Below, piece after piece: positions 20,035-29,338 of a stretch of 64,000 nt of DNA. Each line of letters opens with the position of its first letter. The stretch's first letter is position 1. The DNA is from Nocardioides caldifontis (lineage in GTDB: Bacteria; Actinomycetota; Actinomycetes; Propionibacteriales; Nocardioidaceae), in the NCBI RefSeq assembly GCF_008087345.1, contig NZ_VHIB01000011.1:180070-244069 (forward strand). Direction: 5' to 3'. A model generated the notes under the pieces. That model was not told where the DNA came from and did no database searches. It saw nothing but the letters and a program-made list of their open reading frames with translations. A program made the translations under genes and the position numbers.

Positions 20035-21159
20035 TCAGCCTGCGGCGACCTGGCGCCCCTCCTCGAGCACGCCCGCGTAGACGGCGGCGACGCGCGGCGC
20101 CACCACCGACCAGTCGTACGCCGCTGCCGCGGCCCGTCCCCGCTCGGCGAGCCGCTGCCGCTCGTCGGGACGCCCGAGGAGCCCCGACACGGCGCGCGCC
20201 AGGTCGTCGGCGTCACCGGTGCGGAACAGCGCGCCGTGGAGCCCCTCCCCCAGCACGCGGCGGAACGCCGGGATGTCGCTCGCCGCGACGGCCGCCCCGG
20301 CCGCCATCGCCTCGACGAGCACGATGCCGAAGCTCTCGCCGTGGGTGTTGGGGGCGACCACCACGTCGGCCCGCCCGAGCACCCGCGCCTTGACGTCCTC
20401 GGGCACCGTCCCGAGCAGCTCGACGTGCGCGGCCAGGTTGGAGCGGACCCCCCGCAGCGCGGCGCCGTCACCGCCGACGACGACGAGCCTCGCGTCGGGG
20501 TGGCGGCGGAGGATCGCCGGGAGCGCCTCGAGGAGGAGCCGGAACCCCTTGCGGGGCTCGTCGACACGGCCGACGAAGGCCACCGTGGGCCGCCCCCCGC
20601 GCTCGGCGGCGGCCGCCGAGAACCGACGGGTGTCGACGCCGTTGGGGATCACGACCGGGTCGGCGTCGAGGTACCGCCCCAGCGTCGCCCGGGCCTCCGG
20701 CGAGACCGCGACGTGCGCCGCGATCTTCGCCAGGCCGCCCCGGAGGAAGGTCGCCGCCGAGGTCTCCAGAGCACGGGGCCGCTGCTGGGCGGTGTGGAAG
20801 GTGGCCACGACCGGCACCCGCGCGGCCCACAGCGCCAGCACGGAGATGCTCGGGGTCGCCGGCTCGTGCAGGTGGAGCACGTCGAGGTCCCCGCGGGCGA
20901 GCCAGCGGCGCACGCGTCCGGCGACGAGCGGCCCGAACGACACGCGCGCAACCGAGCCGTTGTAAGGCATCGGCACCGCGCGCCCCGTCGTCGTGACGTA
21001 CGCCGGGAACGGGCCGGCGTCGTCCCCGGGGGCGAGGACCGCGACGTCGTGGCCGGCTGCCGACAACGCGCCGGCGAGCCCGAGCACGTGGCTCTGGACG
21101 CCGCCGGGGACGTCGAGGGAGTAGGGGCAGACCAGCCCCACCCGGAGGCCGGCCGGCAT
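20035..21159 (-). CDS. pimA: GT4 glycosyltransferase, phosphatidylinositol mannosyltransferase (PimA-like)
   Basis: A 374-residue GT-B glycosyltransferase. The N-terminal acceptor domain starts VGLVCPYSLDVPGGVQSHV, and the C-terminal GDP-mannose domain has FVGRVDEPRKGF and the EX7E segment ESFGIVLVEAMAAG. Together with the downstream order in the cell (phosphatidyltransferase, acyltransferase, this gene) the role is the first mannosylation of phosphatidylinositol at the inner membrane face. ATG 21159 overlaps the preceding acyltransferase stop by one base. The specificity is inferred from the cluster. Confidence 0.87.
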   Translation of the reverse strand: MPAGLRVGLVCPYSLDVPGGVQSHVLGLAGALSAAGHDVAVLAPGDDAGPFPAYVTTTGRAVPMPYNGSVARVSFGPLVAGRVRRWLARGDLDVLHLHEPATPSISVLALWAARVPVVATFHTAQQRPRALETSAATFLRGGLAKIAAHVAVSPEARATLGRYLDADPVVIPNGVDTRRFSAAAAERGGRPTVAFVGRVDEPRKGFRLLLEALPAILRRHPDARLVVVGGDGAALRGVRSNLAAHVELLGTVPEDVKARVLGRADVVVAPNTHGESFGIVLVEAMAAGAAVAASDIPAFRRVLGEGLHGALFRTGDADDLARAVSGLLGRPDERQRLAERGRAAAAAYDWSVVAPRVAAVYAGVLEEGRQVAAG

Positions 21160-22064
21160 CAGGCGAGGTCCTCCGTGAACACCTTCTGCATCATGTGCCA
21201 GTCCTGCGGGTGGGCGCGCAACCCCTCGGTGAACGCGTCGGCGACCTGCTGCATCGCCTTCGCGACCCCCTCCTGGCCTGGCTCGACGACGACCTCGGGG
21301 TGGAAGGTGATCCGCATGCCGTCGCCGACGTAGGCGAGGTTGATCGGCACCAGTGCCGCACCGGTCTCCCGGGCGAGCAGCGCTGCCCCGCTCGGGATCC
21401 GGGCCGGGTGGCCGCAGAGGCTGACCTCGACCCCGGTGCGCCGGAGGTCGCGGTCGGCGAGCAGGCAGACGAACCCGCCGTCGCGCAGGTGGGCGGCGAG
21501 CGTCGGGAGCGGCGGCTTGCCACCGGTCAGCGGCAGGATCGTCATGCCGAGCGACTCGCGGTAGGCGACGAACTCGTCGTAGAGCTTCTCCGGGCGCAGC
21601 CGCTCGGCGACCGTCATCACCGGCATCCCGGTGGCACCCGCCCAGGCTCCGGCCCAGTCCCAGTTCGCCTGGTGCGGCAGGGCAACCACGACGCCCCTCC
21701 CCTCGGCGAAGGGCTCGCGGAGCCGCTCCTCGTGGACGGTGCTGGTCCGGGCGACGAGGTCGTCGATCGGCCAGGAGGGCAGCCGGAACGACTCGCACCA
21801 GTAGCGGAAGTACGACCGCAGTCCCTCGCGGGTGAGCTCGTCGAGCGCGGTGTCGTCGAGCTCGGGGCGGACCCGGCGGAGGTTCGCCCGGAGCTGCTGG
21901 ACCCCGGCTCCGCCACGGTCGTGGAGCCGCAGGGCGAGCCGGTCGAAGAGCGCCCGGGCCCGGCGTTCGGGGAGCAGCCGCACCATGCGCCAGCCGGCCA
22001 CGTAGCCAGCGGCCGCCGCGTGCTCCGAGGCCGCGGAGAGCAGCGCGCGGGCGGAGCGGGTCAC
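21159..22064 (-). CDS. phosphatidylinositol mannoside acyltransferase (HtrB/PatA-like)
   Basis: A 301-residue LpxL/HtrB-family acyltransferase. The catalytic HX4D motif is in VALPHQANWDWAG, and further conserved blocks are FVCLLADRDLRRTGV and the C-terminal HPQDWHMMQKVF. The GTG start at 22064 overlaps the upstream phosphatidyltransferase stop (GTGA). In mycobacteria the PatA homologue in this position acylates the mannose of PIM1; that role is carried over from the cluster context. Confidence 0.88.
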   Translation of the reverse strand: MTRSARALLSAASEHAAAAGYVAGWRMVRLLPERRARALFDRLALRLHDRGGAGVQQLRANLRRVRPELDDTALDELTREGLRSYFRYWCESFRLPSWPIDDLVARTSTVHEERLREPFAEGRGVVVALPHQANWDWAGAWAGATGMPVMTVAERLRPEKLYDEFVAYRESLGMTILPLTGGKPPLPTLAAHLRDGGFVCLLADRDLRRTGVEVSLCGHPARIPSGAALLARETGAALVPINLAYVGDGMRITFHPEVVVEPGQEGVAKAMQQVADAFTEGLRAHPQDWHMMQKVFTEDLA

Positions 22065-22711
22065 GCCGGCTCCTGACCCGCGGGACGCTCGAGCGCCTTG
22101 GCCTGGGTGCGGACGACGAGGATCCGCTGGACGACCGTGACGGTGCTGGCCACCGCGAGCACCCCGAGGGTGACCGGGATCGCCCACAGCGCGTCCTCGC
22201 CCGCACCGAGCCGGTTGGCGAGATCGGCGACGCCGGTGATCACCAGGATCGACACCAGCCGGTCGGCCCGCTCGGCGATGCCGACCTTCGCCTGCATCCC
22301 GAGGGCTTCGGCCCGGGCCCGTGCGTACGACGTCACCGAGCCCATCGTGAGGCAGTAGATCGCGAGCGCCGCCAGCCAGTCGTCGCCCGGGCCGACGTAG
22401 TACATCGCCAGCCCGCCGAAGATGGCCGCGTCGCCGAGCCGGTCGAGCGTGGAGTCGAGGAAGGCACCGAACGGGCTGACCCGCCCGGACTTGCGGGCCA
22501 TCGCCCCGTCGATCAGGTCGGAGAAGACGAACGCGGTGATGACCAGCACCCCGACGAGCAGCTCGCCGCGGGGGAAGAAGACCAGGGCGCCGGCGCAGAC
22601 GCCGACGGTGCCCACGAGCGTGACCGCGTCGGGGCTCACCCCCCAACGCAGCAGCGCGTCGACGACCGGGGTGAAGACCTTGGTCCAGAAGGAGCGGAAC
22701 CGGTCGAGCAC
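22061..22711 (-). CDS. pgsA: CDP-alcohol phosphatidyltransferase (phosphatidylinositol phosphate synthase-like)
   Basis: A 216-residue integral membrane enzyme with about six helices. The CDP-alcohol signature D-x2-D-G-x2-A-R then G-x3-D-x3-D is present around residues 67-93 (DLIDGAMARKSG, then FGAFLDSTLDRLG). In this cluster the enzyme is expected to make phosphatidylinositol phosphate from CDP-diacylglycerol and inositol phosphate. GTG 22711 starts one base after the stop of the HIT gene. Confidence 0.88.
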   Translation of the reverse strand: MLDRFRSFWTKVFTPVVDALLRWGVSPDAVTLVGTVGVCAGALVFFPRGELLVGVLVITAFVFSDLIDGAMARKSGRVSPFGAFLDSTLDRLGDAAIFGGLAMYYVGPGDDWLAALAIYCLTMGSVTSYARARAEALGMQAKVGIAERADRLVSILVITGVADLANRLGAGEDALWAIPVTLGVLAVASTVTVVQRILVVRTQAKALERPAGQEPA

Positions 22712-22712
22712 G

Positions 22713-23252
22713 TCAGCCCCACGCCTTCGCGAGCAGCCGCCGGGTCTCGTCCATCAGCTGCGGCAGCGTCTTGGTGCGGCCGATGATCGGCATGAAGTTC
22801 TGGTCGCCCGCCCACCGCGGCACGACGTGCTGGTGGAGGTGCGCCGCGATGCCGGCGCCCGCGATCGCGCCCTGGTTCATCCCGATGTTGAACCCGTGGG
22901 CGCCGCTCACCGACCGGACGACCGCCATCGCCCGCTGGGTGAAACGAGCGACCTCGAGGAGCTCCTCCTCGGTGAGCTCGGTGTAGTCCGCGACGTGGCG
23001 GTAGGGGCAGACCATCAGGTGGCCGGGGCTGTAGGGGTAGAGGTTGAGCACCACGAACGAGACCTCACCGCGGTGCACGACGAGCCCCTCCTCGTCGTCG
23101 AGCCCGGGAACGCGGCAGAACGGGCACTCCCCCGGGGTGCCGTCGGCCGGCTTGTTCGCCCCGGAGATGTAGGCCATCCGGTGCGGGGTCCAGAGCCGGT
23201 CGAGCTCGTCGGGGACCCCCACGCCGTCCTGGTGGTGGCTGTCGCTGCCCAT
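22713..23252 (-). CDS. HIT-family hydrolase/phosphorylase
   Basis: A 179-residue histidine-triad protein with HLHQHVVPRW as the catalytic HxHxH motif and the nucleotide-binding VVLNLYPYSPGHLMV segment. The insert CPFCRVP gives a CxxC pair that, with His residues, may bind zinc as in mycobacterial Rv2613c-type AP4A phosphorylases. ATG 23252 is used. GTG 23264 would overlap the thrS stop by four bases and is an equally possible start, because neither has a clear ribosome binding site. Confidence 0.88.
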   Translation of the reverse strand: MGSDSHHQDGVGVPDELDRLWTPHRMAYISGANKPADGTPGECPFCRVPGLDDEEGLVVHRGEVSFVVLNLYPYSPGHLMVCPYRHVADYTELTEEELLEVARFTQRAMAVVRSVSGAHGFNIGMNQGAIAGAGIAAHLHQHVVPRWAGDQNFMPIIGRTKTLPQLMDETRRLLAKAWG

Positions 23253-23260
23253 CTCCCGGA

Positions 23261-25252
23261 TCACACCTGCACGCGCGACTCGACGGCCTCGACCACGCGG
23301 GCGACCGCCGCGTCGAGGGGAACGCCGTTCTCCTGCTCGCCGCTGCGGAACCGGAAGGAGACCGCTCCTTCCTCCATGTCGCGGTCGCCGACCAGCGCCA
23401 TGAACGGCACCTTCTGCAGCTGGGCGTTGCGGATCTTCTTCTGCATCCGCTCGTCGGAGGTGTCGACCTCCACCCGCACGCCGGCCTCCCGGAGCCGGTC
23501 GGCGAACGCGGCCAGGTAGTCGTTGTGGCGCTCGGCGACCGGGATCCCGATCACCTGGACCGGCGCCAGCCAGGGCGGGAACGCACCCGCGTAGTGCTCG
23601 GTCAGCACGCCGATGAACCGCTCGATCGACCCGAACTTCGCGGAGTGGATCATCACCGGGCGCTGGCGCGAGCCGTCGGCGGCGACGTACTCGAGCTCGA
23701 AGCCGCGCGGCTGGTTGAAGTCGTACTGGATCGTCGACATCTGCCACGTGCGGCCGATCGCGTCGCGCGCCTGCACCGAGATCTTCGGACCGTAGTACGC
23801 CGCGCCGCCCGGGTCGGGCACGAGCTCGAGCCCGGTCTCGGAGGCCACGTCGGCCAGGACCTTCGTGGCGACCTGCCACTCGTCGTCGTCGCCCACGAAC
23901 TTGTCGGGCTTGGAGTCGTCGCGGGTCGAGAGCTCGAGGTAGAAGTCGTCGAGCCCGAAGTCCTTGAGCAGGCTCAGCACGAAGTCGAGCAGGTGGCGGA
24001 TCTCGTCCGGGGCCTGCTCGGGCGTCACGTAGGAGTGCGAGTCGTCCTGCGCGAAGCCCCGCACACGGGTGAGCCCGTGCACCACGCCGGACTTCTCGTA
24101 GCGGTAGACGTGGCCGAACTCGAACAGCCGCAGCGGCAGCTCGCGGTAGGACCGCCCTCGCGAGCGGTAGATCAGGTTGTGCATCGGGCAGTTCATCGCC
24201 TTCAGCCGGTAGTCACCGCCGTCGACGTGGAGCGGCGGGAACATCCCCTCGGCGTAGTACGGCAGGTGCCCCGAGGTGTGGAACAGTCCCTCTTTCGAGA
24301 TGTGCGGGGTGCCGACGTACTCGAACCCCTCCTCGATGTGGCGCTGCCGGACGTAGTCCTCCATCACCCGCTTGAGCACGCCGCCCTTGGGGTGGAACAC
24401 CGGCAGCCCCGAGCCGAGCTCGTCGGGGAAGCTGAACAGGTCGAGCTCCCGGCCGAGCCGGCGGTGGTCGCGCCGCTCGGCCTCCTCGAGCCGGTGCAGG
24501 TGCGCCTCGAGCGCCTCCTTCGACTCCCAGGCGGTGCCGTAGATCCGCTGCAGCTGCGGGTTCTTCTCGTTGCCCCGCCAGTACGCCGCGGCGCTGCGCA
24601 TCAGCTTGAACGCGGGGATGCGCTTCGTGGTCGGCAGGTGCGGCCCCCGGCAGAGGTCCTTCCAGGCCAGCTCGCCGTTGCGGCGCAGGTTGTCGTAGAT
24701 CGTCAGCTCACCGGCCCCGACCTCCACCCCGGCGCCCTCGGCGGCCTCGGTCACGTCGGTCGCGCCGCCCTTGAGCCCGATCAGCTCGACCTTGTAGGGC
24801 TCGTCGGCGAGCTCCTCGAGCGCCTCGCCGTCGGAGACCGGCCGGCGGGAGAACTTCTGCCCCTCCTTGACGATCTTCCGCATCCGGGACTCGATCTTCT
24901 CGAGGTCCTCGGGGGTGAACGGGCGCTCGACGTCGAAGTCGTAGTAGAAGCCGTTCTCGATCGGCGGGCCGATCCCGAGCCGCGCGTCGGGGAAGAGCTC
25001 CTGCACCGCCTGGGCCATCACGTGGGCCGTGGAGTGGCGCAGGATGTCGCGGCCGTCGGGCTCGTCGATCGCGACGCCCTCGACCTCGTCGCCGTCGGCG
25101 AGCTCGTGGGCCAGGTCGCGGAGCACACCGGCGACCCGGGCCGCGATCACCGTCGGGGTGTCCGTGAACAGCTCCCACGCCCGGGTGCCGGCGGCCACCG
25201 TGCGCTCGGCGCGGGCGCCGGAGTCGACGACGGTCACCTTGATGTCGGGCAC
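23261..25252 (-). CDS. thrS: threonyl-tRNA synthetase
   Basis: A 663-residue class II synthetase for tRNA-Thr. An N-terminal TGS domain (about 1-65) is followed by the editing domain with [11 protein letters not shown], and the catalytic core with the zinc Cys in KAMNCPMHN, motif 2 [14 protein letters not shown] and motif 3 near [12 protein letters not shown]. The C-terminal anticodon domain starts at [18 protein letters not shown]. Full length. First gene of the run thrS-HIT-pgsA-acyltransferase-pimA on the minus strand. Confidence 0.97.
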   Translation of the reverse strand: MPDIKVTVVDSGARAERTVAAGTRAWELFTDTPTVIAARVAGVLRDLAHELADGDEVEGVAIDEPDGRDILRHSTAHVMAQAVQELFPDARLGIGPPIENGFYYDFDVERPFTPEDLEKIESRMRKIVKEGQKFSRRPVSDGEALEELADEPYKVELIGLKGGATDVTEAAEGAGVEVGAGELTIYDNLRRNGELAWKDLCRGPHLPTTKRIPAFKLMRSAAAYWRGNEKNPQLQRIYGTAWESKEALEAHLHRLEEAERRDHRRLGRELDLFSFPDELGSGLPVFHPKGGVLKRVMEDYVRQRHIEEGFEYVGTPHISKEGLFHTSGHLPYYAEGMFPPLHVDGGDYRLKAMNCPMHNLIYRSRGRSYRELPLRLFEFGHVYRYEKSGVVHGLTRVRGFAQDDSHSYVTPEQAPDEIRHLLDFVLSLLKDFGLDDFYLELSTRDDSKPDKFVGDDDEWQVATKVLADVASETGLELVPDPGGAAYYGPKISVQARDAIGRTWQMSTIQYDFNQPRGFELEYVAADGSRQRPVMIHSAKFGSIERFIGVLTEHYAGAFPPWLAPVQVIGIPVAERHNDYLAAFADRLREAGVRVEVDTSDERMQKKIRNAQLQKVPFMALVGDRDMEEGAVSFRFRSGEQENGVPLDAAVARVVEAVESRVQV

Positions 25253-25351
25253 GGGCTCTCCTGCGGATCGGCTGCGGGCCGCCGTACGACGGCCGCGTCG
25301 ATCGTATCGAGGAGAGCCTCCAGAGCCCCTCCGGGTTTCCCGCCCTCCGGT

Positions 25352-25669
25352 TCAGCCGGTCGGCTGGCGCGGGATCCGCGGCCCGCGCACCTCCGGGGCC
25401 GGCCGCATCCGCCGCACGAACCGCTCGAGGTTGACGGCGGCGTGGCCCTCCTCGACCGCGGCCTTGATGCCCTGCTGGAGGCTCTCCTCCGCGCACGCCA
25501 CGCACCCCGCGGCCTGGAACCGTTGGACGGGCATCCGGCTGATCACCGAGAGCCGGCAGAGCGTGTGCGGTGCGACGACGTCGTGGAGCACCAGCGCCAG
25601 GTGGACGCGGTCGCTGTTGCTCGAGGTGACCGTGAGCAGCTCCTCGAGCGTCTCCGGAGGAGTGCTCAT
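25352..25669 (-). CDS. hypothetical protein with CxxC motif
   Basis: A 105-residue soluble protein. The N-terminal half (PETLEELLTVTSSNSDRVHLALVLHDVV) looks like a small alpha/beta fold. The middle contains AAGCVACAEESLQQGI, with a CxxC pair that could bind metal, and the C-terminus is Arg/Pro-rich. I do not recognise the family. It is placed 100 bp upstream of thrS on the same strand, codon use is like its neighbours, and the ATG at 25669 is preceded by GAGG-like purines. It lies just outside the integrated element. Confidence 0.6.
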   Translation of the reverse strand: MSTPPETLEELLTVTSSNSDRVHLALVLHDVVAPHTLCRLSVISRMPVQRFQAAGCVACAEESLQQGIKAAVEEGHAAVNLERFVRRMRPAPEVRGPRIPRQPTG

Positions 25670-25829
25670 GCCCTCAGTCTCGTGGGGCTGGTGGTACGGG
25701 AACAGGGCCGCTCGGTCCCCTCCGGGGCCGGAACGGCCCGTCCCCGCGGGACGCTGGTCTTGACCGGAATCGAACGGGTGTGGGCGACCTCACCCGAGGC
25801 CAGATCGGGGCGCCGAGCCGGAGGCCCGG

Positions 25830-25852
25830 CCGACCGCCGTGAAGGCGGTCGG
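25830..25852 (-). terminator. stranded native terminator of tRNA-Val
   Basis: A perfect hairpin, CCGACCGCC-gtgaa-GGCGGTCGG. It lies 11 bp beyond the displaced tRNA 3' end at 25864-25894 when read on the minus strand, which is where the tRNA-Val(CAC) terminator would have stood before integration. Confidence 0.6.
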
Positions 25853-25863
25853 GACGGAGAGAG

Positions 25864-25894
25864 GGTGGGCGATACTGGGTTCGAACCAGTGACC
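25864..25894 (-). other. attL: displaced 31-bp 3' end of tRNA-Val
   Basis: Identical over 31 bp to 36015-36045, which is the 3' end of the intact tRNA-Val(CAC) gene (T arm, acceptor strand and part of CCA). The match ends at the next base on both sides. The integrase gene begins 143 bp inward. Confidence 0.93.
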
Positions 25895-25918
25895 AGCGTG
25901 TCTAGCGATACTGGCCGC

Positions 25919-26025
25919 CACCTGCGGATTTGGTCCCTCACCTGCGACTTCGGGAACAGTAACGCGTGTCTCTAGGTGGACACAAGAGGACTCGCGTAGC
26001 CTTTGATCGGACACGCAACGGACAC
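25919..26025. promoter_or_regulatory. candidate integrase arm-type sites and int promoter region
   Basis: Between attL and the integrase start there are two CACCTGCG copies (25919-25926 and 25939-25946) and three GGACAC copies (25978, 26009 and 26020). CACCTGCGGA recurs in inverted orientation at the other end of the element (35988-35997), as does GGACAC at 35948. Such short repeats near both ends fit accessory binding sites of a tyrosine integrase. No clear -10/-35 pair stands out. Confidence 0.35.
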
Positions 26026-26036
26026 GGGAGCAGCCG

Positions 26037-27158
26037 ATGGGGCAAAGGAAGCGCGGCTTCGGGCAGATCACGAAGCTGCCCAGCGGCCGCTACCGGGCGC
26101 GCTACACAGGGCCGGACGGACAGCGCCACTCACCGCGCTACACCTTCGACACGGCGCTCGATGCCGAGGCTTGGCTGACCGCTGAGCGCCGCCTCCTGGC
26201 CGACCCTGACCGCGAGTGGACACCACCGAAGCAGCGGGAGAACGCCGACCGCGCCCCGCTGACCTTCGGCGCCTACGCCGAGAAGTGGCTAGCCGGCCGC
26301 TCCCTCGAGGTTCGCACTCGAGCGCACTACCGGAACCTCCTGGACCAGCACCTTCTCCCAGCCTTCGAGGATCGGCCCCTCCGACGCATCACGCACGACG
26401 ACGTGGTCGAGTGGCACGCAACCACGCTCCTCGACCGCCCGACCCTCAGGAGCCACGCCTACGGCCTCCTGCGCACCATCCTGGGCAGCGCCGAGAAGGC
26501 CGACCTGATCGCCAAGAACCCCGCCTACGTCCGCGGCGCCGGCAATGCCAAGCGCGTGAAGCGGATCAAGCCCGCGACCCTTCCCGAGCTCGAGGCGATC
26601 GTGACTGCGATGCCCGACCGCTACAAGACAATGACGCTCCTCGCCGCCTGGTGTGGCCTCCGGTTCGGGGAGTTGGCCGAACTGCGCCGCGGCGACGTGA
26701 ACACCCGTGACGGCGTCCTCCACGTCCGCAGGGGAGTCGTTCGCGCTGACGGGGCGACGATCGTCAAGCGACCCAAGTCCGACGCCGGAGTCCGCGACGT
26801 CGCCATTCCGCCGCACCTGCTTCCGATGGTTCGCGAGCACCTCCTGCAGCACGCCGAGGCAGGCAAAGACGGACTGCTGTTCCCAGCAAAGGGCGGCGGC
26901 CACCTCGCCCCCTCGAGCCTCTACCGCGTTTTCTACCGGGCGCGGGACGCCGCAGGACGCCCAGACCTTCGGTGGCATGACCTGAGGCATACAGGAGCCG
27001 TGCTGGCCGCTCAGACGGGCGCCACGCTCGCCGAGCTGATGGCACGACTGGGGCACTCCACCCCGGGCGCGGCGCTGCGCTACCAACACGCCGCCCAGGG
27101 GCGGGACATGGAGATCGCTCGGAAGCTGTCGGCGCTGGTTGGAGGCGCGGACGCATGA
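26037..27158 (+). CDS. int: tyrosine site-specific integrase
   Basis: A 373-residue phage-type integrase. The N-terminus (residues 1-50, GFGQITKLPSGRYRARYTGPDG) is an AP2-like arm-binding domain, residues 75-160 form the SAM-like core-binding domain, and the C-terminal catalytic domain carries Arg in AAWCGLRFGELAEL, HDLRH in RWHDLRHTGAVL, a second His in MARLGHSTPGAAL and the nucleophile Tyr in LRYQHAAQ. GGGAG precedes ATG 26037 by six bases. It sits next to attL and should integrate and, with the HTH protein at 27633, excise the element. Confidence 0.95.
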   Translation: MGQRKRGFGQITKLPSGRYRARYTGPDGQRHSPRYTFDTALDAEAWLTAERRLLADPDREWTPPKQRENADRAPLTFGAYAEKWLAGRSLEVRTRAHYRNLLDQHLLPAFEDRPLRRITHDDVVEWHATTLLDRPTLRSHAYGLLRTILGSAEKADLIAKNPAYVRGAGNAKRVKRIKPATLPELEAIVTAMPDRYKTMTLLAAWCGLRFGELAELRRGDVNTRDGVLHVRRGVVRADGATIVKRPKSDAGVRDVAIPPHLLPMVREHLLQHAEAGKDGLLFPAKGGGHLAPSSLYRVFYRARDAAGRPDLRWHDLRHTGAVLAAQTGATLAELMARLGHSTPGAALRYQHAAQGRDMEIARKLSALVGGADA

Positions 27159-27484
27159 GCCGCCCCATGCTCGAGACTCACGTCGTAGCCCAGCAGCTTG
27201 CGGTGATCTGCACTGATCGCGGTCAGCACAAGCGGACCCGCCTCACCACCGTCACCTGGTGGCGGCCCTTGAAGGGCAACGAGCCGGATCAGCGAGACAT
27301 GAGCGCCGTTGGTCGGCACTGGGACGCCCCGTCTGCGAACCCTCACGGCTCGACGCTCCCCTACGAGTTCTGGTGCGGCGTCTGTCGTCGGAACACGCAG
27401 GTGACGGCCGACCGATGGTGGCGACTCGCCGAGGGTGCGCGCACGAGGGACATGCGCGACCTCGACGTGTCATACTTGGACTGA
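27155..27484 (+). CDS. small zinc-ribbon-like actinophage protein
   Basis: A 109-residue protein whose ATG overlaps the integrase stop (ATGA). A first Cys/His group (VICTDRGQHKRTRL) and a second (FWCGVCRRNTQVT) look like a split zinc ribbon. Similar small proteins are familiar from actinobacterial prophages, without known function. The Trp-rich middle (TTVTWWRPLKG) and the C-terminal WWRLAEGA fit a small folded protein. Confidence 0.65.
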   Translation: MSRPMLETHVVAQQLAVICTDRGQHKRTRLTTVTWWRPLKGNEPDQRDMSAVGRHWDAPSANPHGSTLPYEFWCGVCRRNTQVTADRWWRLAEGARTRDMRDLDVSYLD

Positions 27485-27632
27485 GTGGAGGCGCACCGTC
27501 GCCGCTTCCCGGTAATGGGGCTCGCTGGCTCGCCAGCCCAAGTCCCGGGCGCTGACCGGGTGACATTCAGCAGCCCGCAAGGCCCGCTCCACAGGTGGGG
27601 GAGTTCCGCGACCCCTCCTGGAGTTAGAGCGC

Positions 27633-27860
27633 ATGGCCACAGCCACACGGATGCCCAACCGGGCTGCCCGTCGACTCGAGTCGATCGAACACGCCGCCGA
27701 CTACCTCGGCGTCTCGACCAAGACCATCCGCCGTCGCATTGCCGACGGCACCATCACCGGATATCGCACCGGCCCCCGCCTCCTGCGCGTTGACCTCAAC
27801 GAGCTCGAGGACCGTCTGCTGCGGCCCGTCCCCACCGCGGGAGGCCAGCGTGCGAGTTGA
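27633..27860 (+). CDS. excisionase-like HTH DNA-binding protein
   Basis: A 75-residue protein with a MerR/Xis-type winged HTH (SIEHAADYLGVSTKTIRRRI) followed by the wing GTITGYRTGPRLLRVDLNELE. This is the common helix_turn_helix_17 fold found in recombination directionality factors and some regulators. Its place after the integrase supports an excision or control role. A 148-bp gap separates it from the preceding gene, so transcription may restart here. Confidence 0.78.
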   Translation: MATATRMPNRAARRLESIEHAADYLGVSTKTIRRRIADGTITGYRTGPRLLRVDLNELEDRLLRPVPTAGGQRAS

Positions 27861-28044
27861 TAGCAACGACAGAGCCCGCCCCGCGGCGAACGGAACGGGC
27901 TCCCATGTCATCTCTGACGGCGACGACACCAGTCTAAGGCGTTGCCGGCGCTGCGGTCATCCGCTCCACGCCGCGGTGTCGATCCGATTGGGCACCGGTC
28001 CAATCTGCCGACGCGCCGAAGCGGCCGAGGTAGTGGCCGCATGA
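27850..28044 (+). CDS. DUF6011-like small zinc-finger protein
   Basis: A 64-residue protein from GTG 27850, with GGGAGG six bases upstream, overlapping the previous gene by 11 bp. The C-terminal half has CRRCGHPLHAAVSIRLGTG followed by PICRR, matching the C-x2-C-G-x-P-L...G-x-G-P-x-C pattern of DUF6011 zinc fingers in actinobacteria and their phages. Function unknown. Confidence 0.65.
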   Translation: MRVDSNDRARPAANGTGSHVISDGDDTSLRRCRRCGHPLHAAVSIRLGTGPICRRAEAAEVVAA

Positions 28045-28310
28045 GCGCCCCTTGGATCAGCGGAAGCGTCTTCGTGGACCTGACCGACGTCGCCGAAGAC
28101 AAGGCACGGATGCGCGTCTATCGCGCTCTTGTCGAGTCCCCGGAGGGCGCCCGCGTTGTCGTCCACGTTGGCCCTCTCGCGGTCAACTGGGACGTCCTCC
28201 AGGTGGTCTGGGAGTACGGGCGCCACGTCGCGATCGAGGTCAGCGGCCACGCTCGCGCGGTTGCTCTGTGGGTCGAGGCGCTGCGGAACGGACTCGAGGT
28301 GGTCGCGTGA
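28041..28310 (+). CDS. hypothetical protein
   Basis: An 89-residue protein whose ATG overlaps the previous stop (ATGA) and whose stop overlaps the next gene's GTG. The alternating hydrophobic pattern (ARVVVHVGPLAVNWDVLQVV, then HVAIEVSGHARAVALWVEAL) suggests a small alpha/beta fold, resembling a STAS-like or Rossmann fragment, but I cannot name a family. Its tight packing between coupled genes supports it being real. Confidence 0.55.
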   Translation: MSAPWISGSVFVDLTDVAEDKARMRVYRALVESPEGARVVVHVGPLAVNWDVLQVVWEYGRHVAIEVSGHARAVALWVEALRNGLEVVA

Positions 28311-29338
28311 TTGAGCAGACTCTCCCGCGCACCGCCTGGACGGCCGCCGAGATCATGTCCATGCGGTTCCCTGAGCCACGCTGGGCGGTCCCTGGCGTCG
28401 TCGCCGAGGGGGTCACGCTCCTGGCTGGCGCCCCGAAGATCGGCAAGAGCTGGCTCTCGCTGAACATCTCGACGGCCGTAGCCCTCGGCGGGAAGGCGCT
28501 CGGCCGCGTCGATGTCGATTGCGGCGACGTGCTCTATCTGGCGCTCGAGGACAACCCGCGACGGCTGCAGAGCCGCCTGGGCAAGGTTCTGAGCGGCTCA
28601 GTCGCCCCGGACCGTCTGACCTTCGCCGTGCACTGTGAACCTCTGCCAGCAGGCGGGACGGAGCGGATCTCGGCATGGCTCGAAACCCACCCGGACGCCC
28701 GCCTCGTCGTCGTCGACGTCTTCGCTCGGGTGCGCGGCTCGGCGCCGGCCAACATGAGCAGCTACGACGCGGACTACCTCGCGATGGGGGCTCTCAAGCG
28801 GCTCGCAGACCGCTACGGGGTCGCCATCCTCGTCGTGCACCACACCCGCAAGGCAGCCTCCGAGGACTTCCTCGACGCCGTCTCGGGGACCAACGGCCTC
28901 GCCGGATCCGCAGACGCCGTCCTGGTCCTCAAGCGCAGCCGAGGCAAGGCAGCCGCCGAGCTCCACGTCACCGGCCGAGACGTCGAGGAAGCCGAGTACG
29001 CGCTCGACTTCGACCCGCGGCTCGGCGCCTGGCAGATGCTCGACGGACCCGCGTCCGACTACAGCCTCGGCGACACCCGACGCGCCATCCTCGACCACCT
29101 CCGCGTCGTCGGCTCAGGAACGCCTCGGCAGATCGCCGATGCGCTGGCGCTCAACTACGAAACCGCCAAGAAGACCTGCAAGCGCATGTTCGACGACGAC
29201 CAGCTCGACACCGACGGAGGCGGAACGTACTTCACCCCCTCTCTATCTGTCCCCCCTGTCCCTGGTGTCCCTGAGAAGTACGGGGACGGGGACGGCGGGG
29301 ACGCGAGGGACACCCCTATCTGGGAGGAGTCGGCATGA
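28307..29338 (+). CDS. AAA-family ATPase, RepA-like (RecA fold)
   Basis: A 343-residue protein. Walker A is LLAGAPKIGKSWLSL (about residues 38-52), Walker B is ARLVVVDVFARVRG, and the downstream GVAILVVHHTRKA and GSADAVLVLKR segments are typical of RepA/DnaB-like or KaiC-like hexameric ATPases in mobile elements. The last 80 residues contain a winged helix (TRRAILDHLRVVGSGTPRQI). No primase or polymerase gene is seen nearby. It probably acts in replication or maintenance of the excised element. GTG 28307 overlaps the previous stop. The 3' end is low complexity. Confidence 0.8.
   Translation: MIEQTLPRTAWTAAEIMSMRFPEPRWAVPGVVAEGVTLLAGAPKIGKSWLSLNISTAVALGGKALGRVDVDCGDVLYLALEDNPRRLQSRLGKVLSGSVAPDRLTFAVHCEPLPAGGTERISAWLETHPDARLVVVDVFARVRGSAPANMSSYDADYLAMGALKRLADRYGVAILVVHHTRKAASEDFLDAVSGTNGLAGSADAVLVLKRSRGKAAAELHVTGRDVEEAEYALDFDPRLGAWQMLDGPASDYSLGDTRRAILDHLRVVGSGTPRQIADALALNYETAKKTCKRMFDDDQLDTDGGGTYFTPSLSVPPVPGVPEKYGDGDGGDARDTPIWEESA

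Noticed and set aside
25864..25894. A second complete tRNA-Val gene
   Set aside because: Only the 3' 31 bp match; the 5' half and anticodon arm are absent.
25790..26071. Minus-strand open frame across attL
   Set aside because: It runs through the tRNA fragment and att site and has no ribosome binding site or family features.
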